From: Fidelibacterota bacterium
GTDB taxonomy: Bacteria; Fidelibacterota; Marinisomatia; Marinisomatales; UBA1611
Assembly (NCBI GenBank): GCA_016784605.1
Contig: JADHUI010000024.1
Coordinates: 1-36,976, forward strand
Length of the DNA: 36,976 bases
Reading direction: 5' to 3'
Position 1 is the stretch's first letter. The number at the start of each line of letters is the position of its first letter. The position numbers were made by a program, and so were the translations under genes. Below, piece by piece: positions 25,578-32,716 of the stretch. The notes under the pieces were generated by a model. It was not told where the DNA came from and made no database searches. It was given only the letters and a program-made list of their open reading frames with translations.

Positions 25578-26120
25578 TTAGCCACCTTCGGGACTTGATG
25601 TATCCACCATTCGATCGAGTGGTGGTAGATTGATAATATCCTGATTGAAAAAATCAGCAATAATTGAAACGATTTTTGATAATGTAATTATGCCAACCGG
25701 CTCATTTTGATTATCAACGATAGGAACATGTCTAAAACCACCTACATGCATCTTATTTAAGGCATAAGCCAATGGGTCTTCCATCGATAATGTTTCAGGG
25801 TTTTTTGTCATGAATTCTTCAATTAAGGAAATTTCCAAATCGTATTCTTTTCCTGTAATATTCATCAATATATCGCGTTCGGTTAATATACCAATTAGCG
25901 AACCATTGGATGTGACCATTATATAATTTTCAAGCTGACTTTGCATTTTATTCAGCGCGGTACGAATAGATGAACCTTTTTCTAGAATAAGAGGCTCTCC
26001 TAAATTTAAAGATGAAATAGGATCTTCAATTTTAATCGCTTTCCCCATTTCTGAGGATTCATCCGATTCCATGCTTTCAAGCCATTGTTGTTCGTCATCT
26101 ATATCAGTATGCAATATCAT
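25578..26120 (-). CDS. Tandem CBS-domain protein
   Basis: The 180-residue soluble protein is made of two CBS domains: about 42-97 (LILEKGSSIRTALNKMQ, IGILTERDILMNI) and about 103-158 (MTKNPETLSMEDPLAYALNKM, FRHVPIVDNQNEPVGIITLSKIV). A 35-residue acidic N-terminal tail precedes them. CBS pairs bind adenosine nucleotides or NAD-type ligands and control a partner; no attached effector domain is present, so the partner is unknown. It lies 125 bases upstream of infA on the same strand. Confidence 0.88.
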   Translation of the reverse strand: MILHTDIDDEQQWLESMESDESSEMGKAIKIEDPISSLNLGEPLILEKGSSIRTALNKMQSQLENYIMVTSNGSLIGILTERDILMNITGKEYDLEISLIEEFMTKNPETLSMEDPLAYALNKMHVGGFRHVPIVDNQNEPVGIITLSKIVSIIADFFNQDIINLPPLDRMVDTSSPEGG

Positions 26121-26213
26121 TTTATGTCATTCCTTTCACCAAGAATATAAATGTAGTATCCTTGCCAAACAATCATATTGGAAAAATTTTGAAAGAATGT
26201 CACTCTCAAGACA

Positions 26214-26549
26214 TTATCGTATTGATTCATATGGGTGCGCCAATTTCACGGCTGTTCCATAGGCTAAAAATTCCGCCATTCCGGACATGATTGTTGATGT
26301 TGTGAATCGAACGCATACGATACCATCTGCACCTTGTTCTTCTGCATCAGCAATCATTCTATCCATTGCCTGCTCCCTCGATTCAGCTAACATTTTGGTG
26401 TATTCATGAACTTCCCCTCCAATAATATTTCTAATACCAGCCAAAATATCATTTCCTATATGACGTGCTCTAATAGTACTTCCCTTTACCATTCCGATTG
26501 TTTTGTCAATTTTATGATCAATAAAATTATCTTGTGTTGTCATAATCAT
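26214..26549 (-). CDS. YbjQ/UPF0145 family protein
   Basis: The 111-residue length matches the YbjQ (DUF74) family. The N-terminal strand GMVKGSTIRARHIGNDI, then GGEVHEYTKMLAESREQAMDRMIADAEEQGADGIVCVRF and AYGTAVKL, is the complete family pattern. Members form pentameric rings and have been loosely linked to heavy-metal binding, without a proven role. It starts 3 bases after a small membrane-protein gene, with which it forms an operon. Confidence 0.9.
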   Translation of the reverse strand: MIMTTQDNFIDHKIDKTIGMVKGSTIRARHIGNDILAGIRNIIGGEVHEYTKMLAESREQAMDRMIADAEEQGADGIVCVRFTTSTIMSGMAEFLAYGTAVKLAHPYESIR

Positions 26550-26552
26550 TTT

Positions 26553-26771
26553 TTATTTCTCCACGTTTTTTGAATAATAATTATCTTCTTTATTTGAAAA
26601 CCGTTCGATTAATACCAATATAAATAAAAGAATGAGTCCCGAGAACAAGCATAGATTCATCCAAAAAGGCGAGTTGGGATACCATTCTAAAAACACATTT
26701 ATACATTGCAACCCAAAGAGGCTTAAGCAAACATAACCAATAATACGTAATAGCGTTAAAATAGTTTTCAT
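26553..26771 (-). CDS. Small two-helix membrane protein
   Basis: The 72-residue protein has two hydrophobic helices, about 4-26 and 35-57 (MNLCLFSGLILLFILVLIERF), joined by a short loop EWYPNSPFW, with a polar C-terminal tail. No family is recognised. It lies directly upstream of the YbjQ-family gene (3-base gap) and 20 bases from tRNA-Pro on the same strand. Confidence 0.65.
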   Translation of the reverse strand: MKTILTLLRIIGYVCLSLFGLQCINVFLEWYPNSPFWMNLCLFSGLILLFILVLIERFSNKEDNYYSKNVEK

Positions 26772-26791
26772 ATAAACACCGCAATTTATTG

Positions 26792-26866
26792 TCGGGGTGA
26801 GAGGATTCGAACCTCCGACCTCGTCGTCCCGAACGACGCGCGCTAACCGGGCTGCGCTACACCCCG
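26792..26866 (-). tRNA. tRNA-Pro (anticodon CGG)
   Basis: The full cloverleaf is visible on the minus strand: acceptor CGGGGTG/CACCCCG, D stem GCGC/GCGC, anticodon stem CGTCG/CGACG with loop TTCGGGA (anticodon CGG), T arm GGAGG-TTCGAAT-CCTCT, and discriminator A. It is 75 bases long with no encoded CCA. Confidence 0.97.
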
Positions 26867-26932
26867 TTCATTATTTCATGTGAAAAACGACTTAAATTTA
26901 CTGCGTAATATTCTTTATAAGATAGCGTCTAA

Positions 26933-27547
26933 TCATACAAGCCATTTTATCATAAGAAAACCGCCTATCAGTAAGACGGTAAATAGTATGGCTAATAAGT
27001 TAAAATATTTATCAATGAATTCTCGGATGGGTTCACCAAAAATCCATATTAATCCTGCAACAAGAAAAAATCGCGCTGACCGACTCACAATAGAAGCGAT
27101 AAGAAACATCGGAAATTCTACATTAAAGGCACCTGCACTAATGGTAAATAATTTGAATGGAATTGGCGTAAATCCTGCTGTAAAGATGATCCAAAAATTC
27201 CATGTTTCATATAACGCTTTTAATTTAACGAATCCATTTACGGACATTCCTGGGATATTTTCAAAGAAGAAATGGGCAAATGGAGTGAAATCGCCCGTTC
27301 CTGACCACCAAGCATAATAGCCTAGGTTATAACCCAATATGGCGCCCAAAATTGAGCCTACGCTGCATAAAAGAGCAAATTTGAAGGATTTTGATCTTAG
27401 ACCTAATGCCAACGGTATCAGTAATACGTCCGGTGGAATTGGAAAAAAAGATGCTTCCGCAAAAGCAAGGACAAATAGAACGCGTGGCCCAGATGGGCGT
27501 TCAGCCCATTTTAAGACCCAATCATAGATACTTCTAATCCATTTCAT
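26933..27547 (-). CDS. DedA/SNARE-associated family membrane protein (YqaA-like)
   Basis: The 204-residue protein has five to six hydrophobic segments. Family blocks are FAEASFFPIPPDVLLIPLALG (reentrant region), GAILGYNLGYYAW, FTPIPFKLFTISAGAF and the arginine-bearing IVSRSARFFLVAGLIWIFG. DedA proteins recycle lipid carriers such as undecaprenyl phosphate or move phospholipids across the inner membrane; YqaA-type members are less studied. It overlaps the phosphodiester glycosidase gene by 4 bases (ATGA) and is translationally coupled to it. Confidence 0.88.
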   Translation of the reverse strand: MKWIRSIYDWVLKWAERPSGPRVLFVLAFAEASFFPIPPDVLLIPLALGLRSKSFKFALLCSVGSILGAILGYNLGYYAWWSGTGDFTPFAHFFFENIPGMSVNGFVKLKALYETWNFWIIFTAGFTPIPFKLFTISAGAFNVEFPMFLIASIVSRSARFFLVAGLIWIFGEPIREFIDKYFNLLAILFTVLLIGGFLMIKWLV

Positions 27548-28470
27548 TCTTTGTCATCCGAATAAATAGCTAATGCGGACATAATTTCACGTTCAACATG
27601 CAACCCAACAGGCCGATTTAATAATCCGTTTCTTGTTACCAGTGCACTGGATCCACCTCCATCCAGATTTAAAGCTTCTTCGCAGGATAGGTCAACCATA
27701 ATTGTGGCTAATTCTTCTAAATAAACACCCCGACTCTCCGGCTGGCGACCATCCACCACAAGCAAAATTAAATGGTTTTCTTTTGTAATACCGACAGCAG
27801 ATCTTGGTTGAACACCAGCAATAGGTGTATTAAAAAATACTTCTTCTTCTGTCGAAACATTGGCGACACCATCCTGAACTAGAACAGGTCCAGCATGAAA
27901 AGCATCAATCATATCCCAATAAGATGCTAAAGTGAATTCGAGTCCTTCAGCAGGATTTCCTGGACGATTATTTAAAGGATTGTCCCAATAATACATGGAA
28001 TCATTTCTTGTAGCCACCCAAGCAATATCAGGAATATTGTGTTTATTAAATCCAATGGCACCTCGAGAAATATAGTACCGAGCATTATCACGAATCACTG
28101 ATGGCGATGCTGGCTCCAATAAAACATTGTTTTCTTTCAATAATCCCACATGACTTGTAGGTGCTTGATTCATAATAAAGTAACCCCCATTTAAAACAAC
28201 AGAAGCTTGAGTTAATTTCAATAATTCAGAAGGTGTTTGTCGCTGATCTTCATCATGTGAAGAAATGATTTTCGCCATGAGATTAGGGTGATTTAAATCA
28301 ATATCTGCATACCAAACATTCAATGGTAAAGATGAATTACGTCCATGAAAAATACGAATCCCTTCCGGTATTTGATCCATTTTCTCTGTCCAAGAAATTG
28401 GCACATTCCCTTCTTGGCTAATCGGGTTGCATCCACTAATAATTAGAATCAATAAAACGAAGAATCGCAT
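27544..28470 (-). CDS. Lipoprotein with phosphodiester glycosidase (NAGPA/DUF2233) domain
   Basis: The 308-residue protein has lipobox I-S-G-C at 11-14. The NAGPA-type fold shows VVLNGGYF (91-98), PVLVQDG, QPRSAVGIT (221-229), LLVVDGR and NLDGGGSSALV (268-278), which carry the expected active-site residues. The family cleaves GlcNAc-1-phosphodiester links, as in the mammalian uncovering enzyme and the B. subtilis wall enzyme YoeB-type relatives. The bacterial substrate here is unknown but should be an envelope or exopolysaccharide phosphodiester. It sits between a DUF2914 gene (7-base gap) and dedA in one operon. Confidence 0.88.
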   Translation of the reverse strand: MRFFVLLILIISGCNPISQEGNVPISWTEKMDQIPEGIRIFHGRNSSLPLNVWYADIDLNHPNLMAKIISSHDEDQRQTPSELLKLTQASVVLNGGYFIMNQAPTSHVGLLKENNVLLEPASPSVIRDNARYYISRGAIGFNKHNIPDIAWVATRNDSMYYWDNPLNNRPGNPAEGLEFTLASYWDMIDAFHAGPVLVQDGVANVSTEEEVFFNTPIAGVQPRSAVGITKENHLILLVVDGRQPESRGVYLEELATIMVDLSCEEALNLDGGGSSALVTRNGLLNRPVGLHVEREIMSALAIYSDDKE

Positions 28471-28477
28471 TTAGAGA

Positions 28478-29197
28478 TTACTCTTTATGTTCGTTGAAAA
28501 TAGTAAATTGGATTTTCCTGATGATTTCACCAGATGAATTTTCCACAGATACAGTCCAAAGGCCTACTTGGTGAGGTAAGATTGTTTTTCTCGTCCAAGA
28601 GCGCCAATTCTCCGAATGCTTGACTGAATACCTTATTTTACTCATTATTTTATTATCATATTCCCAAATATGAGTCAAATGCTCCTTCTCGCCCGGATTA
28701 GAAAGAAGTGTATAACAAAAAAGAGAATCAACGGAACTTGAGAAAGATTGCCCTGATTGAATTGGTTTTCTATTACGAATTTTTTTACAAATCGCAATCT
28801 GTTTAATTTTTATAGAGCTATCTTTTGTTTCTGGCTCTTTAGGGATGATTGTTTGTGATGGGGTTTCTTTTTTAAGGCTATCCTTAAACAGATTCGTATC
28901 ATCTTTGAATACGATTGGTTTTAATTCGATTTGCTTAACCTTGGGTGTTTCAGAATATATAGAATCCGGTGAAACGTCTATGATCGGAATTACTTTTGTT
29001 TCATCCACAACTAAATCTGGTTGTGAATACGCTTGCATGACAGGGTTGTTTGTTTTTTTTTCTGTAACTGAGAAAAACAAAAAAACGACATAAACACCCA
29101 CAAGTGGAACGGATAATTTGGGTATTTTTAACCAAAAGGCTGCACCGATGAGAATGATTAGAGTAATTGTGCTGAATATAATGACTGGATCGAACAT
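28478..29197 (-). CDS. Membrane protein with C-terminal DUF2914 domain
   Basis: The ATG at 29197 gives 239 residues, starting MFDPVIIFSTITLIILIGAAFWL; a TTG at 29242 would add 15 and has AAGGA only 3 bases away, so the start is unsure. Two membrane helices lie in the first 45 residues, followed by a Pro/Lys/Ser-rich linker. The C-terminal ~95 residues are DUF2914: CKKIRNRKPIQSG, FCYTLLSNPGEKEHLTHIW, NWRSWTRKTI and GLWTVSVENSSGEIIRKIQFTIF, an Ig-like strand pattern. Function is unknown. It heads the operon with the glycosidase lipoprotein and dedA. Confidence 0.78.
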   Translation of the reverse strand: MFDPVIIFSTITLIILIGAAFWLKIPKLSVPLVGVYVVFLFFSVTEKKTNNPVMQAYSQPDLVVDETKVIPIIDVSPDSIYSETPKVKQIELKPIVFKDDTNLFKDSLKKETPSQTIIPKEPETKDSSIKIKQIAICKKIRNRKPIQSGQSFSSSVDSLFCYTLLSNPGEKEHLTHIWEYDNKIMSKIRYSVKHSENWRSWTRKTILPHQVGLWTVSVENSSGEIIRKIQFTIFNEHKE

Positions 29198-29366
29198 AGA
29201 TGATGTATTTATTGAAGGCAAATTTAATGAATCAAATATCAATCATCCTTAATATTTTAACTAAATATTAAAAATCCATCCATGGTAGATATTACTCATC
29301 GGCATTTTGTTATCTATGAAATCGTTTAGATCGGCGGTGTAAAGTTTTTTGTGTAAACGGCATTTT

Positions 29367-30425
29367 TCATTTTTTTTTGGATTTTAAATACTCAACAATA
29401 ATCTTATCAAATTCATCATCCAAATGAATGATTTTTGTTTTATCACCAAAATTTCTTAAAGATATAAAACTGACCCGCTCTACATTTACTATTTTATCTT
29501 TATTATAAAAACTAATATTAAACCATACCGATTTAAATAAATTATTAGTCATATTATTGATTATAAATTCAATTTCGTTTCCATCGATGTATTTGTGAAC
29601 AGTATAATATAATCTGAAAGGGGATTTTTCATATATTTTTATTTTTTGTGGAGGAGGGTTTTCCCTTAAATGTTTCTCTTCTTTTTCTTTTTTGCTTAAA
29701 CAATCATCGGTATTGATACAATCAACAATCTTAATAACATCTTTACTGTCGAAATCTAATTTATCAAACCATTCAATTTTTACCAGTTTACCATTTTCAA
29801 TCGATTTAATCATTTTTCGGCGATGTGCTAAAATGCCGTCTTCTAACACCCCATAATCAAAAAAAGTCCCATCAAATGGATTCCCATTTACAACTATACC
29901 GTCGCACATTAAGCTTCCATCATCATTGAAATTAATCACAGAGTAATTTAAACTATCTATATAATCGACTTCTCTACGCTTTTCGCCATTTGGTCGATAA
30001 TATATTTCTACCCCAATTTTATGATTATTTTCATAATTAGTCTCTCTTAACTTCACTCCTTTATTATCCCATGAAATTGTAATGCCATTTAAATAATCAC
30101 CAACATAGTTATTCTCTTCCTTCAAATTTCCATTTTTATAGTACAGTTTGGTTATCCCATATCGCTTACCTTTAAAATAATTAACTTCCTTGTACAAAGT
30201 GCCATTGGGATTCCAAAACTTCCAATTGCCTTCTTTTTTCCCATTGATAATGTTACCTAGCGGGACTTTGATATCATCATACATTTTAAAAACTTTACCG
30301 TCTACAATTTCATTTGTAAACTTTTTTTTATATATACTGTTTTGTCCTACAATATGTTTAATATTGTACTCTTCTTGTCCAATAGCAAGCGTACTGAAGA
30401 AAAGTAATGATATAATTTTATTCAT
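29367..30425 (-). CDS. Secreted MORN/YwqK-like repeat protein
   Basis: The ATG at 30425 was chosen because it yields a compact signal peptide, MNKIISLLFFSTLAIGQ; the frame opens at 30440. At least five repeats of the MORN/antitoxin-YwqK type follow: GKKEGNWKFWNPNGTLYKEVNY, GKRYGITKLYYKNGNLKEENNY and further degenerate copies. The C-terminal 130 residues after a Lys/Glu-rich linker form a strand-rich module with no family assigned. In FCB bacteria such proteins are usually exported; YwqK names should not be taken to mean an antitoxin here. It is a single gene with 124 bases before the DUF2914 gene. Confidence 0.8.
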   Translation of the reverse strand: MNKIISLLFFSTLAIGQEEYNIKHIVGQNSIYKKKFTNEIVDGKVFKMYDDIKVPLGNIINGKKEGNWKFWNPNGTLYKEVNYFKGKRYGITKLYYKNGNLKEENNYVGDYLNGITISWDNKGVKLRETNYENNHKIGVEIYYRPNGEKRREVDYIDSLNYSVINFNDDGSLMCDGIVVNGNPFDGTFFDYGVLEDGILAHRRKMIKSIENGKLVKIEWFDKLDFDSKDVIKIVDCINTDDCLSKKEKEEKHLRENPPPQKIKIYEKSPFRLYYTVHKYIDGNEIEFIINNMTNNLFKSVWFNISFYNKDKIVNVERVSFISLRNFGDKTKIIHLDDEFDKIIVEYLKSKKK

Positions 30426-30740
30426 CCCAATACAATTCATCTCTTTTGTACGAATAACACATTCTCATATATATAGCAATTCCAAAATATTAAGGTTCCA
30501 AATTTATCAAAGAGTTTCATTCCTGATTTAAATATACCCAAATCTAAACCTGTTTCAACCGTTCTACAATGGGGAGATCTACGTATTTTTGGATGTTTTA
30601 GGACCGTATTTATACAACTAAAGTGACAGTAGTGGAATTATCCAATTTATGGTGCCAATAAAATCTATTTAAATAATGGGGCAACTATATCCCCGAAAAG
30701 GTATCCCCATTTTGCATCCCCTTTGATTTGTTTTACATTG

Positions 30741-30769
30741 TTTTATACTTTCTTGCAGAAAGTATAAAA
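30741..30769. repeat. Perfect 13-bp hairpin downstream of tRNA-Pro(GGG)
   Basis: TTTTATACTTTCT (30741-30753) and AGAAAGTATAAAA (30757-30769) are perfect inverted arms with loop TGC. AT-rich, so not a standard terminator alone; it may be a short dispersed repeat. Confidence 0.55.
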
Positions 30770-30790
30770 GGGGAAGATAACAACCCTTTT
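30762..30790 (-). terminator. Possible terminator of the merR-tRNA-Pro unit
   Basis: On the minus strand, AAAAGGG (30790-30784) can pair with CCCTTTT (30772-30766) around an 11-base loop, ending in a T-rich run. It lies about 33 bases after the tRNA 3' end and overlaps the 13-bp hairpin. Confidence 0.4.
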
Positions 30791-30822
30791 CTTCTCGATA
30801 AATCAACGTTACCGTCGGTGTG

Positions 30823-30896
30823 TCGGGGCGACAGGATTTGAACCTGCGACCACTTGACCCCCAGCCAAGTGCGCTACCGGACTGCGCCACGCCCCG
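30823..30896 (-). tRNA. tRNA-Pro (anticodon GGG)
   Basis: Minus-strand cloverleaf: acceptor CGGGGCG/CGCCCCG, D stem GCGC/GCGC, anticodon stem CTTGG/TCAAG with loop CTGGGGG (anticodon GGG), T arm GCAGG-TTCAAAT-CCTGT, and discriminator A. It is 74 bases long with no encoded CCA, and begins 2 bases after the stop codon of the merR-type gene. Confidence 0.96.
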
Positions 30897-30898
30897 TA

Positions 30899-31249
30899 CT
30901 AAGTTCGAATAATCTCCAAAATAGCTTGCAAATCTTCTCTGATTTTACCAAATATCATTTTTTGTTTATCGGATAAACCAGAATCTTTATCAGTGGATCT
31001 AGCACTAACGCCTTCATTTAACCTGTGTCTCGCACCATCGATGGTAAATTTCTTTTTATATAATAAATCTTTGATTTCAAGCAAAACTTCAATGTCTTTT
31101 TGACGATACGTTCGGTTACCGGCACGATTTTTAGGAGGATTTAATTGTTTAAATTCGGTTTCCCAATAGCGTAATACATAGGCTTTTAATCCTGTCAATT
31201 CGGCCACTTCGCCAATCGAATAATATAATTTTTTTATTGTAGGTTTCAT
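30899..31249 (-). CDS. MerR-family transcriptional regulator
   Basis: The 116-residue protein has the MerR winged helix: [28 protein letters not shown] (9-36), then [38 protein letters not shown] short C-terminal coiled helix follows, with no effector-binding domain and no metal-site cysteines, as in the small MerR proteins that stand near translation genes in many phyla. The target is unknown. tRNA-Pro(GGG) begins 2 bases after its stop, so both are probably on one transcript. Confidence 0.9.
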   Translation of the reverse strand: MKPTIKKLYYSIGEVAELTGLKAYVLRYWETEFKQLNPPKNRAGNRTYRQKDIEVLLEIKDLLYKKKFTIDGARHRLNEGVSARSTDKDSGLSDKQKMIFGKIREDLQAILEIIRT

Positions 31250-31329
31250 TTAATTTGGTATGGTTATCACTTAAACCATTACTTTAAATTAATGACGATT
31301 ACTTCGTCGGTCAAGCGAAATGAATTATC

Positions 31330-32616
31330 TTATAAACTTAAATAATCGGAATATAATTGTGATAAAATTTCAGGTGTTTTCTGGATCAAATCTTCCGGCT
31401 CAACCATGGCAACACGCATTTGTGTTCTTCCATAAGATGGATCTGAATAGAACCCGTTCATTGGAGCTAATAAAAGGGTAAAATCTTTTCCGCTAATATT
31501 AACTTTTCCTTTAGAAGCACAATATTTTACAAAATCTCTCGCATCAAATGAATCATGACAAATATGTCTAAAATCTAAAACAAAGTAAATGGCCGCTTCG
31601 GGAGTTGTTACAATTAAACCAGGCATCGCCTTTAATATATTTTCCTTTAAAGGAATCATTAAGTTTCGATAATAATTTCTTTGAGATTCATACCATGTAT
31701 TAAGATTATGGTGGGATTCGTGTGCTAAACTACCAAAAATATGCTGGCCGATGGCGTTTGCACATAAATTAGCGGTGTATTCAGACACAGATTTCGTATG
31801 AAAATTTTCATTATCCGTTACAAGTCCACCAATACGTAAACCACATGCATTCCATACTTTTGAAGCCGATTCTATACTGATTCGACATCCCGTAATTCCC
31901 GGTATATCTTCTTCCTTTATATTCCAAATACTGGAAGAACCGTCTTCTCCATAATATAATTGCCTATAAGCTTCATCACTTATCATCCAAATATCATTTT
32001 TAACACAAATTTTACCAATGGTATTTAAGGCTTGTTGCGACAAAAATTGACCCGTAGGGTTATCATTGGGTATGACCAATAAACCTCGCGGTCTTTCCTT
32101 TTGAATCATGGAATCAATACAATCATAATCTAATGAATCAAAAGTGCCATCGTCCGATATATGTCTATTGGATGTTATAATAGAAATAGATAACCGTTTC
32201 CCAAATTCAATATAATTCGTATAAGCCGGGTCAAGAAGCATTAACGGTTCTTCTGAAGAAGGTCCGCAAACACCTAACATCATTAATTCCATCGCTTGAG
32301 AGCCACCATCAGTAATAAGGCAGTTTAGGTTTCGTGTATCTACCCCTTCTGAACCAATAATATTAAGAAAAGCTTGTCTTGCTTCATTTGTTCCAACACT
32401 GGGTGTATATTTAACAACACCATCGCTGAAATCATTCGTTCCTAATTCATTCATTCTCTTTTGCATGGCAGGATGCATGGGTAAGGAAACATTTCCAATA
32501 GCAAGATTTACAACTTGAATACTATTTTGATCTTCTCGTTGCGAAAAGATAATTTGCGCTTCACGAATAGATGAAGGAAGCCGATTATTAAAATGAGTTG
32601 AAATTTTTGGGGTCAT
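31330..32616 (-). CDS. PLP-dependent class I/II aminotransferase
   Basis: The 428-residue fold-type I enzyme has substrate-side NLAIGNVSLPMHP (37-49), N186 in PNDNPTG, D214 and Y217 in SDEAYRQL, Schiff-base K253 in ESASKVWNACG, R261 as phosphate ligand, and a late arginine in TQMRVAMVEPED. It belongs to the broad aspartate/aromatic aminotransferase group; the amino acid substrate cannot be assigned. It lies 80 bases upstream of the MerR gene and about 100 bases after the pnp gene's terminator, all on the minus strand. Confidence 0.9.
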   Translation of the reverse strand: MTPKISTHFNNRLPSSIREAQIIFSQREDQNSIQVVNLAIGNVSLPMHPAMQKRMNELGTNDFSDGVVKYTPSVGTNEARQAFLNIIGSEGVDTRNLNCLITDGGSQAMELMMLGVCGPSSEEPLMLLDPAYTNYIEFGKRLSISIITSNRHISDDGTFDSLDYDCIDSMIQKERPRGLLVIPNDNPTGQFLSQQALNTIGKICVKNDIWMISDEAYRQLYYGEDGSSSIWNIKEEDIPGITGCRISIESASKVWNACGLRIGGLVTDNENFHTKSVSEYTANLCANAIGQHIFGSLAHESHHNLNTWYESQRNYYRNLMIPLKENILKAMPGLIVTTPEAAIYFVLDFRHICHDSFDARDFVKYCASKGKVNISGKDFTLLLAPMNGFYSDPSYGRTQMRVAMVEPEDLIQKTPEILSQLYSDYLSL

Positions 32617-32645
32617 TATATGAATCTAATAATTGAATGGTTCAT

Positions 32646-32692
32646 AAAAACAAAAGCGGTGAAACTATTGTATTAAAAATAATTTCACCGCT
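32646..32692 (-). terminator. Terminator after pnp
   Basis: On the minus strand, AGCGGTGAAA (32692-32683) pairs with TTTCACCGCT (32664-32655), followed by TTTGTTTTTA. It lies 24 bases after the pnp stop and ends the rbfA-to-pnp operon. Confidence 0.82.
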
Positions 32693-32716
32693 CGATTTTG
32701 TACATTTAGAATCGTT

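Larger units (their letters stand above)
30426..30822. other. 397-base intergenic stretch with hairpins, no gene
   Basis: No supported coding frame is found. AATGGGG (30675-30681) can pair with CCCCATT (30705-30711). The 13-base perfect hairpin (30741-30769) and a weak terminator-like stem (30766-30790) lie nearest the tRNA. The left 230 bases show nothing clear. Confidence 0.5.

Noticed and set aside
29367-30425. Toxin-antitoxin role suggested by YwqK-like repeats
   Set aside because: The protein has a signal peptide and no toxin gene is adjacent; the repeats are MORN-like and do not show antitoxin function.
30669-30890. 73-aa minus-strand frame beginning [23 protein letters not shown]
   Set aside because: It is the tRNA-Pro(GGG) sequence read as protein, a well-known false ORF.
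26792-30896. tRNA genes as attachment sites of an integrated island
   Set aside because: No integrase and no repeated tRNA 3' end is visible between the two tRNA-Pro genes, whose sequences differ.
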